NCBI RefSeq assembly: GCF_017916325.1
Contig: NC_090170.1
Coordinates: 932,001-996,000 of the forward strand
DNA length: 64,000 nt
Origin: Leishmania martiniquensis
Lineage: Eukaryota; Euglenozoa; Kinetoplastea; Trypanosomatida; Trypanosomatidae
Direction of reading: 5' to 3'
The position numbers and the translations under genes were made by a program. Position 1 is the stretch's first letter. Every line of letters starts with the position of its first letter. The notes under the pieces are model-generated. The model was not told the DNA's origin, ran no database searches, and saw only the letters and a list, made by a program, of their open reading frames with translations. Shown here piece by piece: positions 19,901 to 28,399 of the stretch.

Positions 19901-21160
19901 ATGCAGCTGACGGTGATGCCAACGGAAGCAGATGAGAATCCGCTGTTGCCGTTCCCACCGTCGCGGGAGCCGTTGTCGCCGCAGCTCATCACCACGATTT
20001 GCCGCCAGCTTACTGTAGAAAGGGACACTTTTGGCTACTTCCTCAAAGCCTATAACCGGCTGGGCGGGCTACGTCGCAACTCCGTCTTCCACTCGAGCTT
20101 TCTAGCCGTGCTTGATCTTGTAGGCAAGTGCTCCGCGCGCGAGTCGGAAGATAGCGCGACCAACAACCTGCGCGATGTTCGCAACTTTCTGTTCTTCAAG
20201 CACCTTACACGGCTCCCGGAGGTATTCGCCTCCCGGTACCGCGAGGCGCTCCTGAGCGAGGTGACGCTGCGCCTTGGCCAGGAGGCGACACACTCGCCAA
20301 ACGACAGCGTCTCTGTCCTGAGCAGCACTGCAGGCAGCGAGCTGACGCGCTCCTCAAGCAAGCTTCGCTTCGTCGACGAGGTGGAGGCCGTATCAGGTGG
20401 CGTGGATGGCACAGTGGTGCCTAGCAGTGTCGTGAGCCCTGCGATTATGGTGAACATGGCGAACGCAGAGGAAAAGCAGCGTAAGCGCAACACCGGCTTG
20501 TCGATAGAGCAGTGGAATGCTACTGCCAATCACGTCATGGGCTCCTCCTCACAGGCGCGCTGCGTCACTGCATGGAGCTTGGGGGACGACCATGGTGGGT
20601 GGGGTTCTCACTCATCCCCGCCAACGAACCGCGCAAGTCCGCCGTTGACGATCAGCATCACCCGCCCCGGTAGTGGTGGCAACGGCAACGGCAGCAGCGT
20701 ATGCAACTCCCGCGCACCAGCTGATGATCTGTGCAAGGTGAGTTCTTTAAAGCAAAACGGCTTTCCGGCGAATGGCGACGGGCTGCTTTGTCAGGTCAGC
20801 TCCTCTGACGCAGCTGGGCCCACTGCGCGTAAAACGGAAACAACGCTGCGCCCGACTGCCCCGAAGGAGGAGAAGCCTCCAGGGCGACCCCGCAACTTCG
20901 CGAGCGTCCTTGAAAACCCCTCGCGCACCGCCGCCGCGACTCCTGGTGAGCAAGGCAGCAAGAGTCGGAGCATGCCAAGCGCAACGGGAAGACACACGCC
21001 GCCGCCTTCGTCGCCGGAGGAGGTGTTGGTGATAAGAGCTGGGCACAGCTCCGCGCCACAGTCTCTTGAGCGTGCCAGTGGCACAGCCTCTTCATCCAAT
21101 GAAAATGTAGTCCTTCCCAAGATCAAGAAGCGCCTCTCAGCCGTAGGAAAGCGCTCGTGA
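16955..21160 (+). CDS. PPP4R3: Protein phosphatase 4 regulatory subunit 3 (SMEK/Psy2 family)
   Basis: The product is 1401 aa, the substrate-targeting subunit of the PP4 phosphatase, which in other eukaryotes acts in DNA-damage recovery, cell cycle and signalling. After a Ser/Gly/Ala-rich N-terminus of about 140 residues comes the EVH1/PH-like domain. It starts near residue 146 (EVKVLTQ, then the W-A-E-Q-G motif) and runs to about 300, with an acidic insert and the CCIVWNSF strand. The SMEK domain follows (about 355-500, with NADLLDYLMSEETFPMLISG). Armadillo-like helices continue to about 1100, including LRVLEY-type and FLKAYNRLGGLRRNSVFHS / NLRDVRNFLFFKHL segments that match the conserved C-terminal SMEK repeats. 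The last 300 residues are disordered and Ser/Pro-rich. It is much longer than human SMEK (about 820-850 aa) because of Gly/Ser/Asn-rich insertions. ATG 16955 is preferred; the frame open back to 16262 is pyrimidine-rich noise. Confidence 0.9.
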   Translation: MSGRGTAGSASGGTAGISSSTNGSVSMSARGSSDSTCNGTASSGKKAKGAVATAATPPEASGSGIGCYKDSPPSPIPTSEDGRSMTSSNAATAGSGPSTSPSPSPATGRISATPAESAMALRSQADTPTPAVNQPQAFATSLLNLEVKVLTQALGAENQWAEQGDGRVAFCDLTIRVVAPRTGRDEEQKEKKSVDLAVPAASDAAAVQRNGDAGAATRKGTTLTEASALSNTVSEFDEDDSTREVVILEDTISSDTPFVGENCCIVWNSFEKQLSLCLMYASEEGYSASWSALVALQDKSYPPFRFDLLERCRPASERTVLAPGDSSSSLTPSTAATDRMEEVVLPYSYFIHTKYDPPLGFIEQHALSLSIIEHRHLTNPALYAEKETVLTMLSMANADLLDYLMSEETFPMLISGLQSTATPWSWSVPEPLRSLHVPEEVTTFIRKDRWIGFFQETVLPSCGNADTVADLLAKYAAMSRRIRNDIVCTLLTCDNMFSEACEALRAAPPVLPATASGGPSARHRVPSIEASSSVTSFYSDGRSSMSAVGSGAPSPMATPPATDPALAAQKAELQVLAYLRFFRELVTLSIAELGREMVGPIVGKIYQSGLLEPLSLVAERFAMPSGAAAAFVKHVADGNGGGLNGSRRSGGGGNAAPNSNNGAAVGTSSSTNYYSPAVEQELAAFLDVTVVRLNERQEEQLMNEHVRMPILADPAKYNGLVTFMLRQLVVGGTPGMAFSTGSGGACTGASATRSSFAIAPSSRRILRDSMSSSNPFVLFHVLGLHDDEGSAASERALDPESTDIRNRFHSFIITKYIAHATRGLMTPVPLPPSLGGVVNPARNIPIVQFNNASASHSGGSRPVNQDGSENGTGGTVLGVPNTGPGAVGSVPGGFSSSAPSPVLPLPQGITPALVRVLEYMVTLTSNANRELLLKTVFHHKSHIWHFIEGVCDTLCGGNGVGSRCQVGLDVLCGCVRFLKVVVMQLTVMPTEADENPLLPFPPSREPLSPQLITTICRQLTVERDTFGYFLKAYNRLGGLRRNSVFHSSFLAVLDLVGKCSARESEDSATNNLRDVRNFLFFKHLTRLPEVFASRYREALLSEVTLRLGQEATHSPNDSVSVLSSTAGSELTRSSSKLRFVDEVEAVSGGVDGTVVPSSVVSPAIMVNMANAEEKQRKRNTGLSIEQWNATANHVMGSSSQARCVTAWSLGDDHGGWGSHSSPPTNRASPPLTISITRPGSGGNGNGSSVCNSRAPADDLCKVSSLKQNGFPANGDGLLCQVSSSDAAGPTARKTETTLRPTAPKEEKPPGRPRNFASVLENPSRTAAATPGEQGSKSRSMPSATGRHTPPPSSPEEVLVIRAGHSSAPQSLERASGTASSSNENVVLPKIKKRLSAVGKRS

Positions 21161-21857
21161 AGATGTTCCTTCAGTCTCTTGCACATCGCTGTATTGTCCA
21201 AACAGCGCGCCGGTAGGTGCACGTGCACTTGCTGAGGCCGGGTGTCAAGTGCTTTTCTTTCATGTTTCCTGCATCTGCATGCAAGTTGCTGACGCTGTCG
21301 CTTTCTGCTTCCCAGCGTCTCTACGCGCTGAGCGAAGCACTTTTTCACAGGTATCATCTGAGGTGCGGCCGAAGCGTTCTCCACCTCATGATTCCCTCAC
21401 ACATTGTCTCTCTTTTCTTTCTTTTTTCTTGTTAGCTTCTGTCGTCGCCCTCTTCACCTCCTCACCTCCTTCTGACTCCCCTTCCTCGGCCGCCCCTCCC
21501 CTCTCCCCTCCCCCTCTCTCGCTCTCTTTTTTTGTCCTTCCCTCTGTCTCATCCGTCCATTCATCATTGTGTGCGGCTCTTTCTCCTTTTTCTTACTTTT
21601 TTTTCTTCCGCTCTTTTTTTCCCATTTCCTCTCTCGTTTTTTCTCTTTGCTTGTGTAGCGTTGTGCTCTCTGTCCGGGGGAGGGGGGAGGATGCGGCGAC
21701 GTGCAGCGATTACGGTCACATGTAACACCTTTGTTTTTCATAGGGATGTGCAGATACGCGTACAAAGGCTGAAGGGCTGGAAAGAGGAAATCGGAAAGAA
21801 AACCGAAAAGGTGCGTGGTGGCACGTGATGAACGACTCAGGGATCATGATCAATTAG

Positions 21858-21871
21858 ATATATATATATAT
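21858..21871. repeat. (AT)7 microsatellite
   Basis: Fourteen bases of perfect AT dinucleotides lie in the PP4R3-SPT4 spacer. Confidence 0.9.
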
Positions 21872-22300
21872 GCAGTTATGTATGTCGGCATGCATTGCTC
21901 TGTGGAAGGGCTCACTGGCATTGGCATCTTTGCGGCTGCCCCCCCACCGAGCTGCTAGTCCCCCTCCCCTTCCCATCTCACCCACCCACCTCCACTCGCG
22001 CAGTAGTCCCCTGTGAGGAATACAGCGCATTCCTTTTTTCCCTCTTGATTTCGTGCTCTTCGGTATTTTTGTGCCCGTCTTCTCCCCGCTTACTTCTCTG
22101 TTTGTGTTGTGCCCCTCCCCTCCCTATCCCCTCTCTCGCGCGCTTGTTGGTGCTGGGCACGCATCCGCTTCGCAAAGCAAAGAGGGAACATTAAATGTTT
22201 CACAAGCATTGCAGCAAAAGGGGTGGGGGAAAGAAAAAGGAAACAGCACCTTCCCCCCTTCCTGCGCTTATTTTTGGTGGCCTGGATTCTCTGCTTCTCT

Positions 22301-22318
22301 GCGCATGCCGGCATGCGC
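22301..22318. repeat. 18-bp perfect palindrome
   Basis: GCGCATGCCGGCATGCGC reads the same on both strands and is followed directly by another GCATGC. It lies 30 bases before a C/T tract ending in AG (22347-22348). Chance occurrence of one such palindrome in 64 kb is not negligible. Confidence 0.6.
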
Positions 22319-23889
22319 GCATGCTTCTCCTTCCCCCTCCCCCTTTAGGCGCCGCTAAGCAACATCAACAACGGTCAACATAGCATCATGATGGGCCGGT
22401 AAAGAGGGCTCTGTAGTCTGCGATTCTTTTCTTCGGGTCGCGTATCGCTGCCTCAGACGACTCTATCCGTATCGCTTGCTATTGCTTTTCTATGTAAAAG
22501 GCGGAGGAAAGCAGCACCTTCATGTTCAAGGCAGTGAACTTGAAAACGCACTCGCTATTTAGGAGGCAGGAAACGTCATGGCGAGCACATGGTGGCGCGG
22601 AAGGAAGGGAAAGAGCGTGCAGTGCGCCTTGTTGCGCAGGACGGCACAGATGCACCAGATGAACAAAAGAGCCAACGCGCATACGCCATGTACGCGTGCA
22701 TAGACAAGGAGGAGAGGGGGAGAAATGCTTGGCTTCATTGCCTTCCTTCACGTACCAACGCGAAGCTCGTGCGGATCGCTTCTCTTTTCTCTGAAAGACG
22801 GATATCCTCTAGCCAAGCTCCGCCCATCTCTCTCTCTCGCCTATTCGCTTCTGTGGTCACCTTTCACCTTTCCTTTTTTTTTGTGCCTGCTTGCTAAATG
22901 GGCCCCGCTATTGTTTCCTCTGCCTGTGGGCCACGACGAATCGCTTCCTGCTTGTTGGTTCTGCCACTCTTCTGCCCTCTCGCTCTCGTTGCATGCCACC
23001 TTCGCTCGGCTCACGCCACCTGCCCAGATTCTTTTTCCTGCCTCCTTCGCGTCCGAATTGTTGTTTCGCCCTTCCTCTCCTTCGGGCGTTTTCAGGTGGC
23101 ACCAGCCCAAGTGGGTAAGAAAAGGCGCCCAGCGGCATTGCTGATTTGGTCTGTGGCACCGGTGTCTATACTAATGGTGATTCATGCGAGTATCCTTGCT
23201 CGTCTCCGTGTGTGTGTGTATGTGTGCTCCTCGGCGAGAAAGTGGCTGACTGGCGCGCGTTCATGTGCTTTCTTCATATAGGGGGACCTCTTTTGTATTT
23301 GCCTGCCGTCTAGCGCCTATCTCTCGAGCCCATGGGCGGCGGCTCGTCAGCTTGCAGTCGCGTGACCACCGTACCTCTGCAGCTCCTCATTTTGTCATGG
23401 CTTCCCTTCTTTGCGCACTTTCAGTCCCTTTCTCTTTTGTTTTCGCCAGCTGTTGTGCCTGCAGATGGGGCGTCGGAGACGAAAGACGATGTTGCCCTGG
23501 TGCTCAACAGCTTCCTTTATGGTTGGAGCACTGCCTCTGCGCCACGGAGTGACTAGTGCGCCGTGAACTTCAAAAGCTCCGTCGACGATCACTTTGGGCA
23601 TGTGCCCCCCAGCGGCGGCTGGCTCCCGACCCCTCTTTCTTTTCGCAGAGAGAGCGGAACATGACACCGATCTCTGGCTGTATTATCAATGCGGCAAGGA
23701 AAGTACCTACCGCGGCGAGGCAGGGATGGCGACTGCGCAACCGTGTGAAAAGCACGCACCATCCACGGCTGTCTGGCTTCTGCTTCAGCGCCAGCCCTTC
23801 TCGGCATGCCCCTCCACGAGGAAGCCCTACGCCAGCCTGATGCCAAAGGCAGACGCAGTGGTTGCGGATGGCGCTTACGCGCTGGTCTA

Positions 23890-24330
23890 GACAGCGGGCT
23901 GTTTTCGGAATGGACAGAGATGGCAGTAGCACGGCGGGCGCTCCCAACTCCCCTCCCGGGTCGCGTCATCGCGTACGTTGGGCTTTCCAACGTGGAGGGC
24001 CAGCATGCGGCATGGCGCGCTGCACGGGCTCGTGGCGGCTCGGGGGGTGGTGGCACGGCGTTGGGGTAGGGTGCGAGGGCTGCTGGCGGCCCGCCTGGCC
24101 CCTGAGGGACACGTGGCGTGCGGCTGGGCCGTCTGCTCCGACGTGCACGTAGCATCTCGGCCACGGCTTCAACAGTCGTGAGGTGGGGATGGGGGCTGGA
24201 AGCGGCCTGCTATGATGGCGACACGCGGCCTACCCAGGAGACGTATGCCACTAAACCCCCTTCCCCAGCGCGCATGCAAGAATGCAAAGAAACGGTTATG
24301 CGCGTCACCTGACCCAGCGGAAGGCTGTTG
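23890..24330 (+). mobile_element. GC-rich block, candidate degenerate retroposon (SIDER-like)
   Basis: This stretch differs from the C/T-rich DNA on both sides. It is high in G and C with mixed purine/pyrimidine content (for example GGCTCGTGGCGGCTCGG and CCCTGAGGGACACGTGG). Several overlapping open frames occur on both strands, none with a domain. Such blocks in Leishmania spacers are often SIDER elements, short relics of ingi/L1Tc-type retroposons found mostly in 3' UTRs. The boundaries are approximate, and no A-rich tail or target-site duplication could be fixed. The assignment rests on composition and general resemblance only, without alignment. Confidence 0.35.
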
Positions 24331-25614
24331 GAAGGTAAGCAGCGAGTTTTTAGCTGTGATGTACCAGGGAGCGGAGAAATGCGACGAGATGCAGTTATTT
24401 CACTCGACTTGCTCGTGGTGTAGTGGACCTGTTGGGGGAGAACACAGGAGGAAGCTACCGCTTTGTGCTCGTGCGGTTATCATCACCTTTCCCCTTTTTC
24501 TGGCAGGGCAGGACACGCAACCCCCCTCCCCCCCGGTAGCCCCTCGACGTGGTATACTCCCGTGAATGCTGGTGTATCAGTGGATACGTCAATCATGCGG
24601 ACACGGAAAACCGGCTAGTATGGATGCGGATGTAACGGTATCGCAGTTGGCTTGCCTATGAGCATTGTTTTTTTTTGCTTTTGCCGCGTCTTGCTTCGCC
24701 TATGGTATGGGTGGCACAGACGTGCTCGCTGCTGCATGTCGTACCGGTGCTACATCACCCTCTAGCTGACTGCCAAGGCCAGCTGCAACGCATGGCTCTG
24801 ATCTACCCATGAGACAGGTTCTTGGCAGTCTGTCGCCAACACGCAGCTGGTTGGCCGCTGGGAGAAAATTATGGGGTCGCTTGGCTTATCTCCTTCTCGA
24901 CACAGAGTTGAAGGGCGCTGGAGGGGTGCTGGGACCCCTTTGATAACAGGTGTGGGAGTGCTGCATCCCCTGGCGTCAGTGTGATCAGTTTCGCCTCGGT
25001 TATATAGAAGGTCGAAGCAACAGCGAGCCTGCATCTCTATATTCTCTGTCTTTTTTTATATGCCTCAATGTGGTGGCCTTCTCTCACAGTGTGAGAACTG
25101 AAGAGGATGCGTAGATCATCTTCGTGTAAGAGGGTGTTGCCTTGTTTTTGTTTTGTGTGTATGTATGCGTGCACGTACGCATTTGCCCCTCTGTCTGTGT
25201 GCAGGCCGCCACTGTCCTGCTGCAGCGCCCTGACTCAGGCACGCGTAAGAGGCGTCAGGTACCATTTTCTTTCACTCTTTCCTTTCTTTTTTCTGGCACG
25301 CTCTCCCCTGTGTCAGTTGCCGCTGCCTTTTTCTCTCTTCATGCTGGCTTCTGTTTACGTTCATCTTTTTTTTTGTTTCTTCGGCGTGTTTGCCCCCCCC
25401 TTTCTCCTCCCTCTCCCCTGCATGCATGTCACAACTGTACGCCACCACCTATCCCTTCCCCCTCATACACGGCTGCCCCCCACCTCCCCACCACCACACC
25501 ATACCACAACCACACCTTTTCACTTGTTCTGTTTTTGTTCCCTTTGCCTCTGCCTCGTACTCCTCTGCTCTTCCTCTTTTCTCTTTCGTTCCGATGCCGT
25601 TTTCCTTGCGGCCA

Positions 25615-25630
25615 ATATATATATATATAT
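25615..25630. repeat. (AT)8 microsatellite
   Basis: Sixteen bases of perfect AT dinucleotides lie inside a pyrimidine-rich block. Confidence 0.9.
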
Positions 25631-26095
25631 GTCTTGTTGGGGTGGCCGTGGCTACCTTCTCTTTCTGTGGTCTCCTCTGGTGTACGTCGTTCTCTTCTTT
25701 TCAGCCTGGCAGTGTGCTTGCGTGTATGCTCATTCTTTTTTTTTCGGTATCTCCTCTTTCTCTGTTGTCCCCCCTTTTTGTTCCTTTGCCCTTCCCCATT
25801 CTCTCGCTATTTGCGGCTCGTCCCCTCTGGCCCTCTTCTGTGTCCATATCCCTCACTCTCCCACGCCTGACTTCCCCTGATCCGCTCACAACTTTGCCTT
25901 CACGCTATTCCTACCCCCTTTACGGTTGCGCCATTTCCCTCATCTGCCCCCTACTCTCCTCCCCCCACATCGTTCTGAGTGTGCGGCTCTGCCACGACAC
26001 AGCGGGAACATGAGGGAGGAAGGGGGTGGGGGCGATCGAAATAGCAGCAAGAATAATGCTGTGCTCGGCATTCTCTGCACCTGTACACCTTGGTG

Positions 26096-26115
26096 GGCCC
26101 TACGTTTGTAGGGCC
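26096..26115 (+). other. Tight hairpin upstream of SPT4 gene
   Basis: GGCCCTAC and GTAGGGCC are perfect complements around a 4-base loop (GTTT). It lies about 510 bases before the SPT4 start. It is compact and GC-rich enough to fold stably in RNA, but function is unknown. Confidence 0.45.
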
Positions 26116-26550
26116 TACAACAATCTGTGTCCAGATGGAGGACATCTATCGTGTCGTCCGTATGGGTATCTCACCCCTTTCCTCTGATTTTCTGCAACGG
26201 AACAGGCGAGCCGATGCTGCGTACCGCTTTGCTACTGCCCTCCACCCCTTTCTCTTCTTTTGTTCCCTCACATTGCTGCACGCGCGTTCGCCGCTGCCTT
26301 GCGGTACACATCGATTTCCTCACCTCGGCGCACACTTAAACGCAACCGCATCCGCGCACAAATGCGACGGCACTGATCAGTCGGCAGGCATCTACCCACT
26401 GGTCGAGTTGCCTGCAACGGCGCCTCTGAAAGCTTCGAAAGAATTCACTGGCTGAAGCGATTCAGAGGTTCGCATCACTCGCTCTCGCAACCTGGTACCG
26501 CTAGTGCTGCTGCGGGTGGGTGAGAGGTGCTCTTGCCAAGCCAATAGTAG

Positions 26551-26572
26551 TCTGCCCCTCTTCCGCCCCAAG
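26551..26572 (+). promoter_or_regulatory. Probable trans-splice acceptor for SPT4 gene
   Basis: A C/T tract ends in CCCCAAG, with AG at 26571-26572, about 51 bases before the ATG at 26624. Other AGs follow closely, so the exact site is uncertain. Confidence 0.5.
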
Positions 26573-26623
26573 GCAGTGTGAAGCGCCAACGACGCCTCAC
26601 ATCTTAATTGTAGTGCGAAGGCA

Positions 26624-27085
26624 ATGCAGACATCGAAGCCTCTCCATGCGGCTCTCGCGGAGAAGGTGGAGGCCCCACCGCAGCTGCCTCTAACGGATGG
26701 CCGCTACTACGCGTGCCGCCGGTGCCGTCGCATCTTGTCAGAGGGGCAGTGGTACGCGACGGGCTGCGTGGAGTGCAGCGCCATGATGGGAGTCCCGGAT
26801 CGTGACAACCTCCTCGACTTTGCCACACCGCACTTCCATAACTTCATCGGGCTGATCGCGCCAGGTCAGTCTTGGGTCGCGCGGCTGATCATGAAGAGCC
26901 GCGAGCCGACAAATGGCGTCTTTGCCGAGACCTTGTCTGACGATGAGCCGGAGGAGGACAGCGAGATGGATGCCTACGAGAGGGGTGCGGAGGAGGAGGA
27001 GGAGGTGATGCCAAGCGAGCTAGAGGGCGAGGGCGGCGCTGCCGCTGAGTCCGTGCGTCAGCTGACTGCTGACGCGACCGAGTGA
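26624..27085 (+). CDS. SPT4: Transcription elongation factor SPT4 (DSIF small subunit)
   Basis: The product is 153 aa. SPT4 pairs with SPT5 to form DSIF, which clamps RNA polymerase II for processive elongation, so it acts in the nucleus. The four-cysteine zinc site is complete: C31, C34, C48 and C51 (ACRRCRR ... GCVECS). Next comes the conserved block DFATPHFHNFIGLIAPGQSW, then VARLIMKSREPTNGVFAETLS. This parallels the 'TTPNF-G-I-I-x-x-x-D/G-x-x-SWVA' region that ends in the surface contacting the SPT5 NGN domain. The core ends near residue 108. A 45-residue, highly acidic tail (runs of Glu and Asp) follows, which human SPT4 (117 aa) and yeast SPT4 lack. The start is supported by a nearby splice acceptor. 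Confidence 0.92.
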   Translation: MQTSKPLHAALAEKVEAPPQLPLTDGRYYACRRCRRILSEGQWYATGCVECSAMMGVPDRDNLLDFATPHFHNFIGLIAPGQSWVARLIMKSREPTNGVFAETLSDDEPEEDSEMDAYERGAEEEEEVMPSELEGEGGAAAESVRQLTADATE

Positions 27086-28399
27086 AAGCAGTGCCTTTCT
27101 TGCCCTGTCGAAACGGAAGAGCGCAAGGGGGGTTGGGTATCGCGGGGCCTCGACATCCGGTGCCTTTTTTTTTGCGCAGGCTCTGGGAGGCTTGCTGAGG
27201 TAGGCGGTTGAGACTGACTGCGTCCTGAGGTGGTTTGTGCTGTACTTCCCCTTCCCTTTCCCATTCCAGTCCTGCGTGTGCTCTGCCCCCTGCTGTGAGA
27301 GGACAGCGGTGCGCGGGTGGTGTATGCGCCCGGGCTCGGAGGTCTTCTGTAGGGCGCACTCCCGTGCAGGTGTGCTGATCTCTCCTATGTCTCTCTCTCT
27401 GTGCGCCGGGCAGCTTTTTTGTGTGTTTGAACGCGTCTGCGTGGCTGCGTGCGTGGCTGCCGCCTAACACTTCACCCTGACAGGAAAAAAAAAGCACTGA
27501 CGCGAACGAAGCAGAAGCAAGATGTCGACACCGCCACGCGACTTCACTGGCCCTATGTGTCTTCGTCGAGGAGAGACGCCGGCATCCATGAACAGCAGCG
27601 CCATAAGATTGAAGGCAAACGAGAGAACCCGTAATTTGCCTGTCTCTTCTCCGTGTCCGCTGAACGGGGGACTGGCACAATGAGGAGGTGGGGAGAGGGG
27701 AGGCTTCGGTGTGACGGTGACTGTCTCTTTGCTTCTAGAAGCCATCTGCAGCATGCATATCTTCGTGGTCCCGCAGCGTTGCCACTTCCACATTAGAAAA
27801 TGTCTGAGTGGGCTGGGCGACTTGCACGGTATGTGTCTTTACTGGCCAACGCAAGTTGCTGAGCGCTTTGCCACACTGCCTCTCTTCTAACGTCTTCTCC
27901 GTTGCATTTTATTCTTCTTTCTGCTCTCCATTGCTGGGGCTCGTCGCATCGCGGCGACTCTTTCGATTCGAGCGTTGTGCGTGTGCGACGAACTCCTTAC
28001 TGTAGCATAGGCGCACCAACAGTTTGTCGCCCGCTTGAGCGGCCTCTCCATCTCGGTTAGCTCACATCGCGAGAGCTCGCTTCATGCAACACTCTGCCAC
28101 TGTTCCCTCGCTCTCATATCAGCGCTGCTTTGCTGTTCGGCTTGGCACAGGTGCTTTGTGAGGAGCAAAATCCGTAGCGTTACCCCATTGCATCAGGGCT
28201 TCCCAAAAGCGGTATTCAAGTCAGGGACGGCGCGCATTACGCCGCGCTCCACGAGCCCCGGCAAAGTGCGGCTTGCTGTGCTCTCGCCTCGTCTGCTTGG
28301 CTACCGCGCTTCTCTTTACTCGCCATCGATAAGGACCGGGCCCTGGCCCCGCCTTCGCGGATAGACAGCGGTGCCGAGTGGCCGAAACAAGTAGACAGA
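27086..28399. other. Gene-free spacer between SPT4 and LRR/WD40 genes
   Basis: No gene is seen. It includes a T-run at about 27165-27174, an A-run near 27484 and a mildly C/T-rich right half. A C/T-containing stretch ending in AG at 28332-28333 could be the acceptor for the next gene, 67 bases before its ATG. Confidence 0.55.

Larger units (their letters stand above)
21161..26623. other. 5.5-kb gene-free spacer between PP4R3 and SPT4 genes
   Basis: No gene was recognised. The spacer contains pyrimidine-rich blocks (about 21390-21660, 22840-23095, 25130-25920), two AT microsatellites, an 18-bp palindrome, a GC-rich retroposon-like block, a 10-bp inverted repeat (24768-24777 with 24821-24830) and a hairpin at 26096-26115. 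Candidate trans-splice acceptors, for example AG at 22347-22348 after a long C/T tract, suggest that RNA from this stretch may be processed. It is unusually long for a spacer inside a trypanosomatid gene cluster. Confidence 0.6.

Noticed and set aside
24768..24830. 10-bp inverted repeat with 43-base spacer
   Set aside because: The arms match exactly, but by a simple random model a few such pairs are expected in 64 kb, and the spacer shows nothing further.
25107..25880. 257-codon open frame in the SPT4-side spacer
   Set aside because: Same pyrimidine artefact; a second frame over the same bases is open almost equally far.
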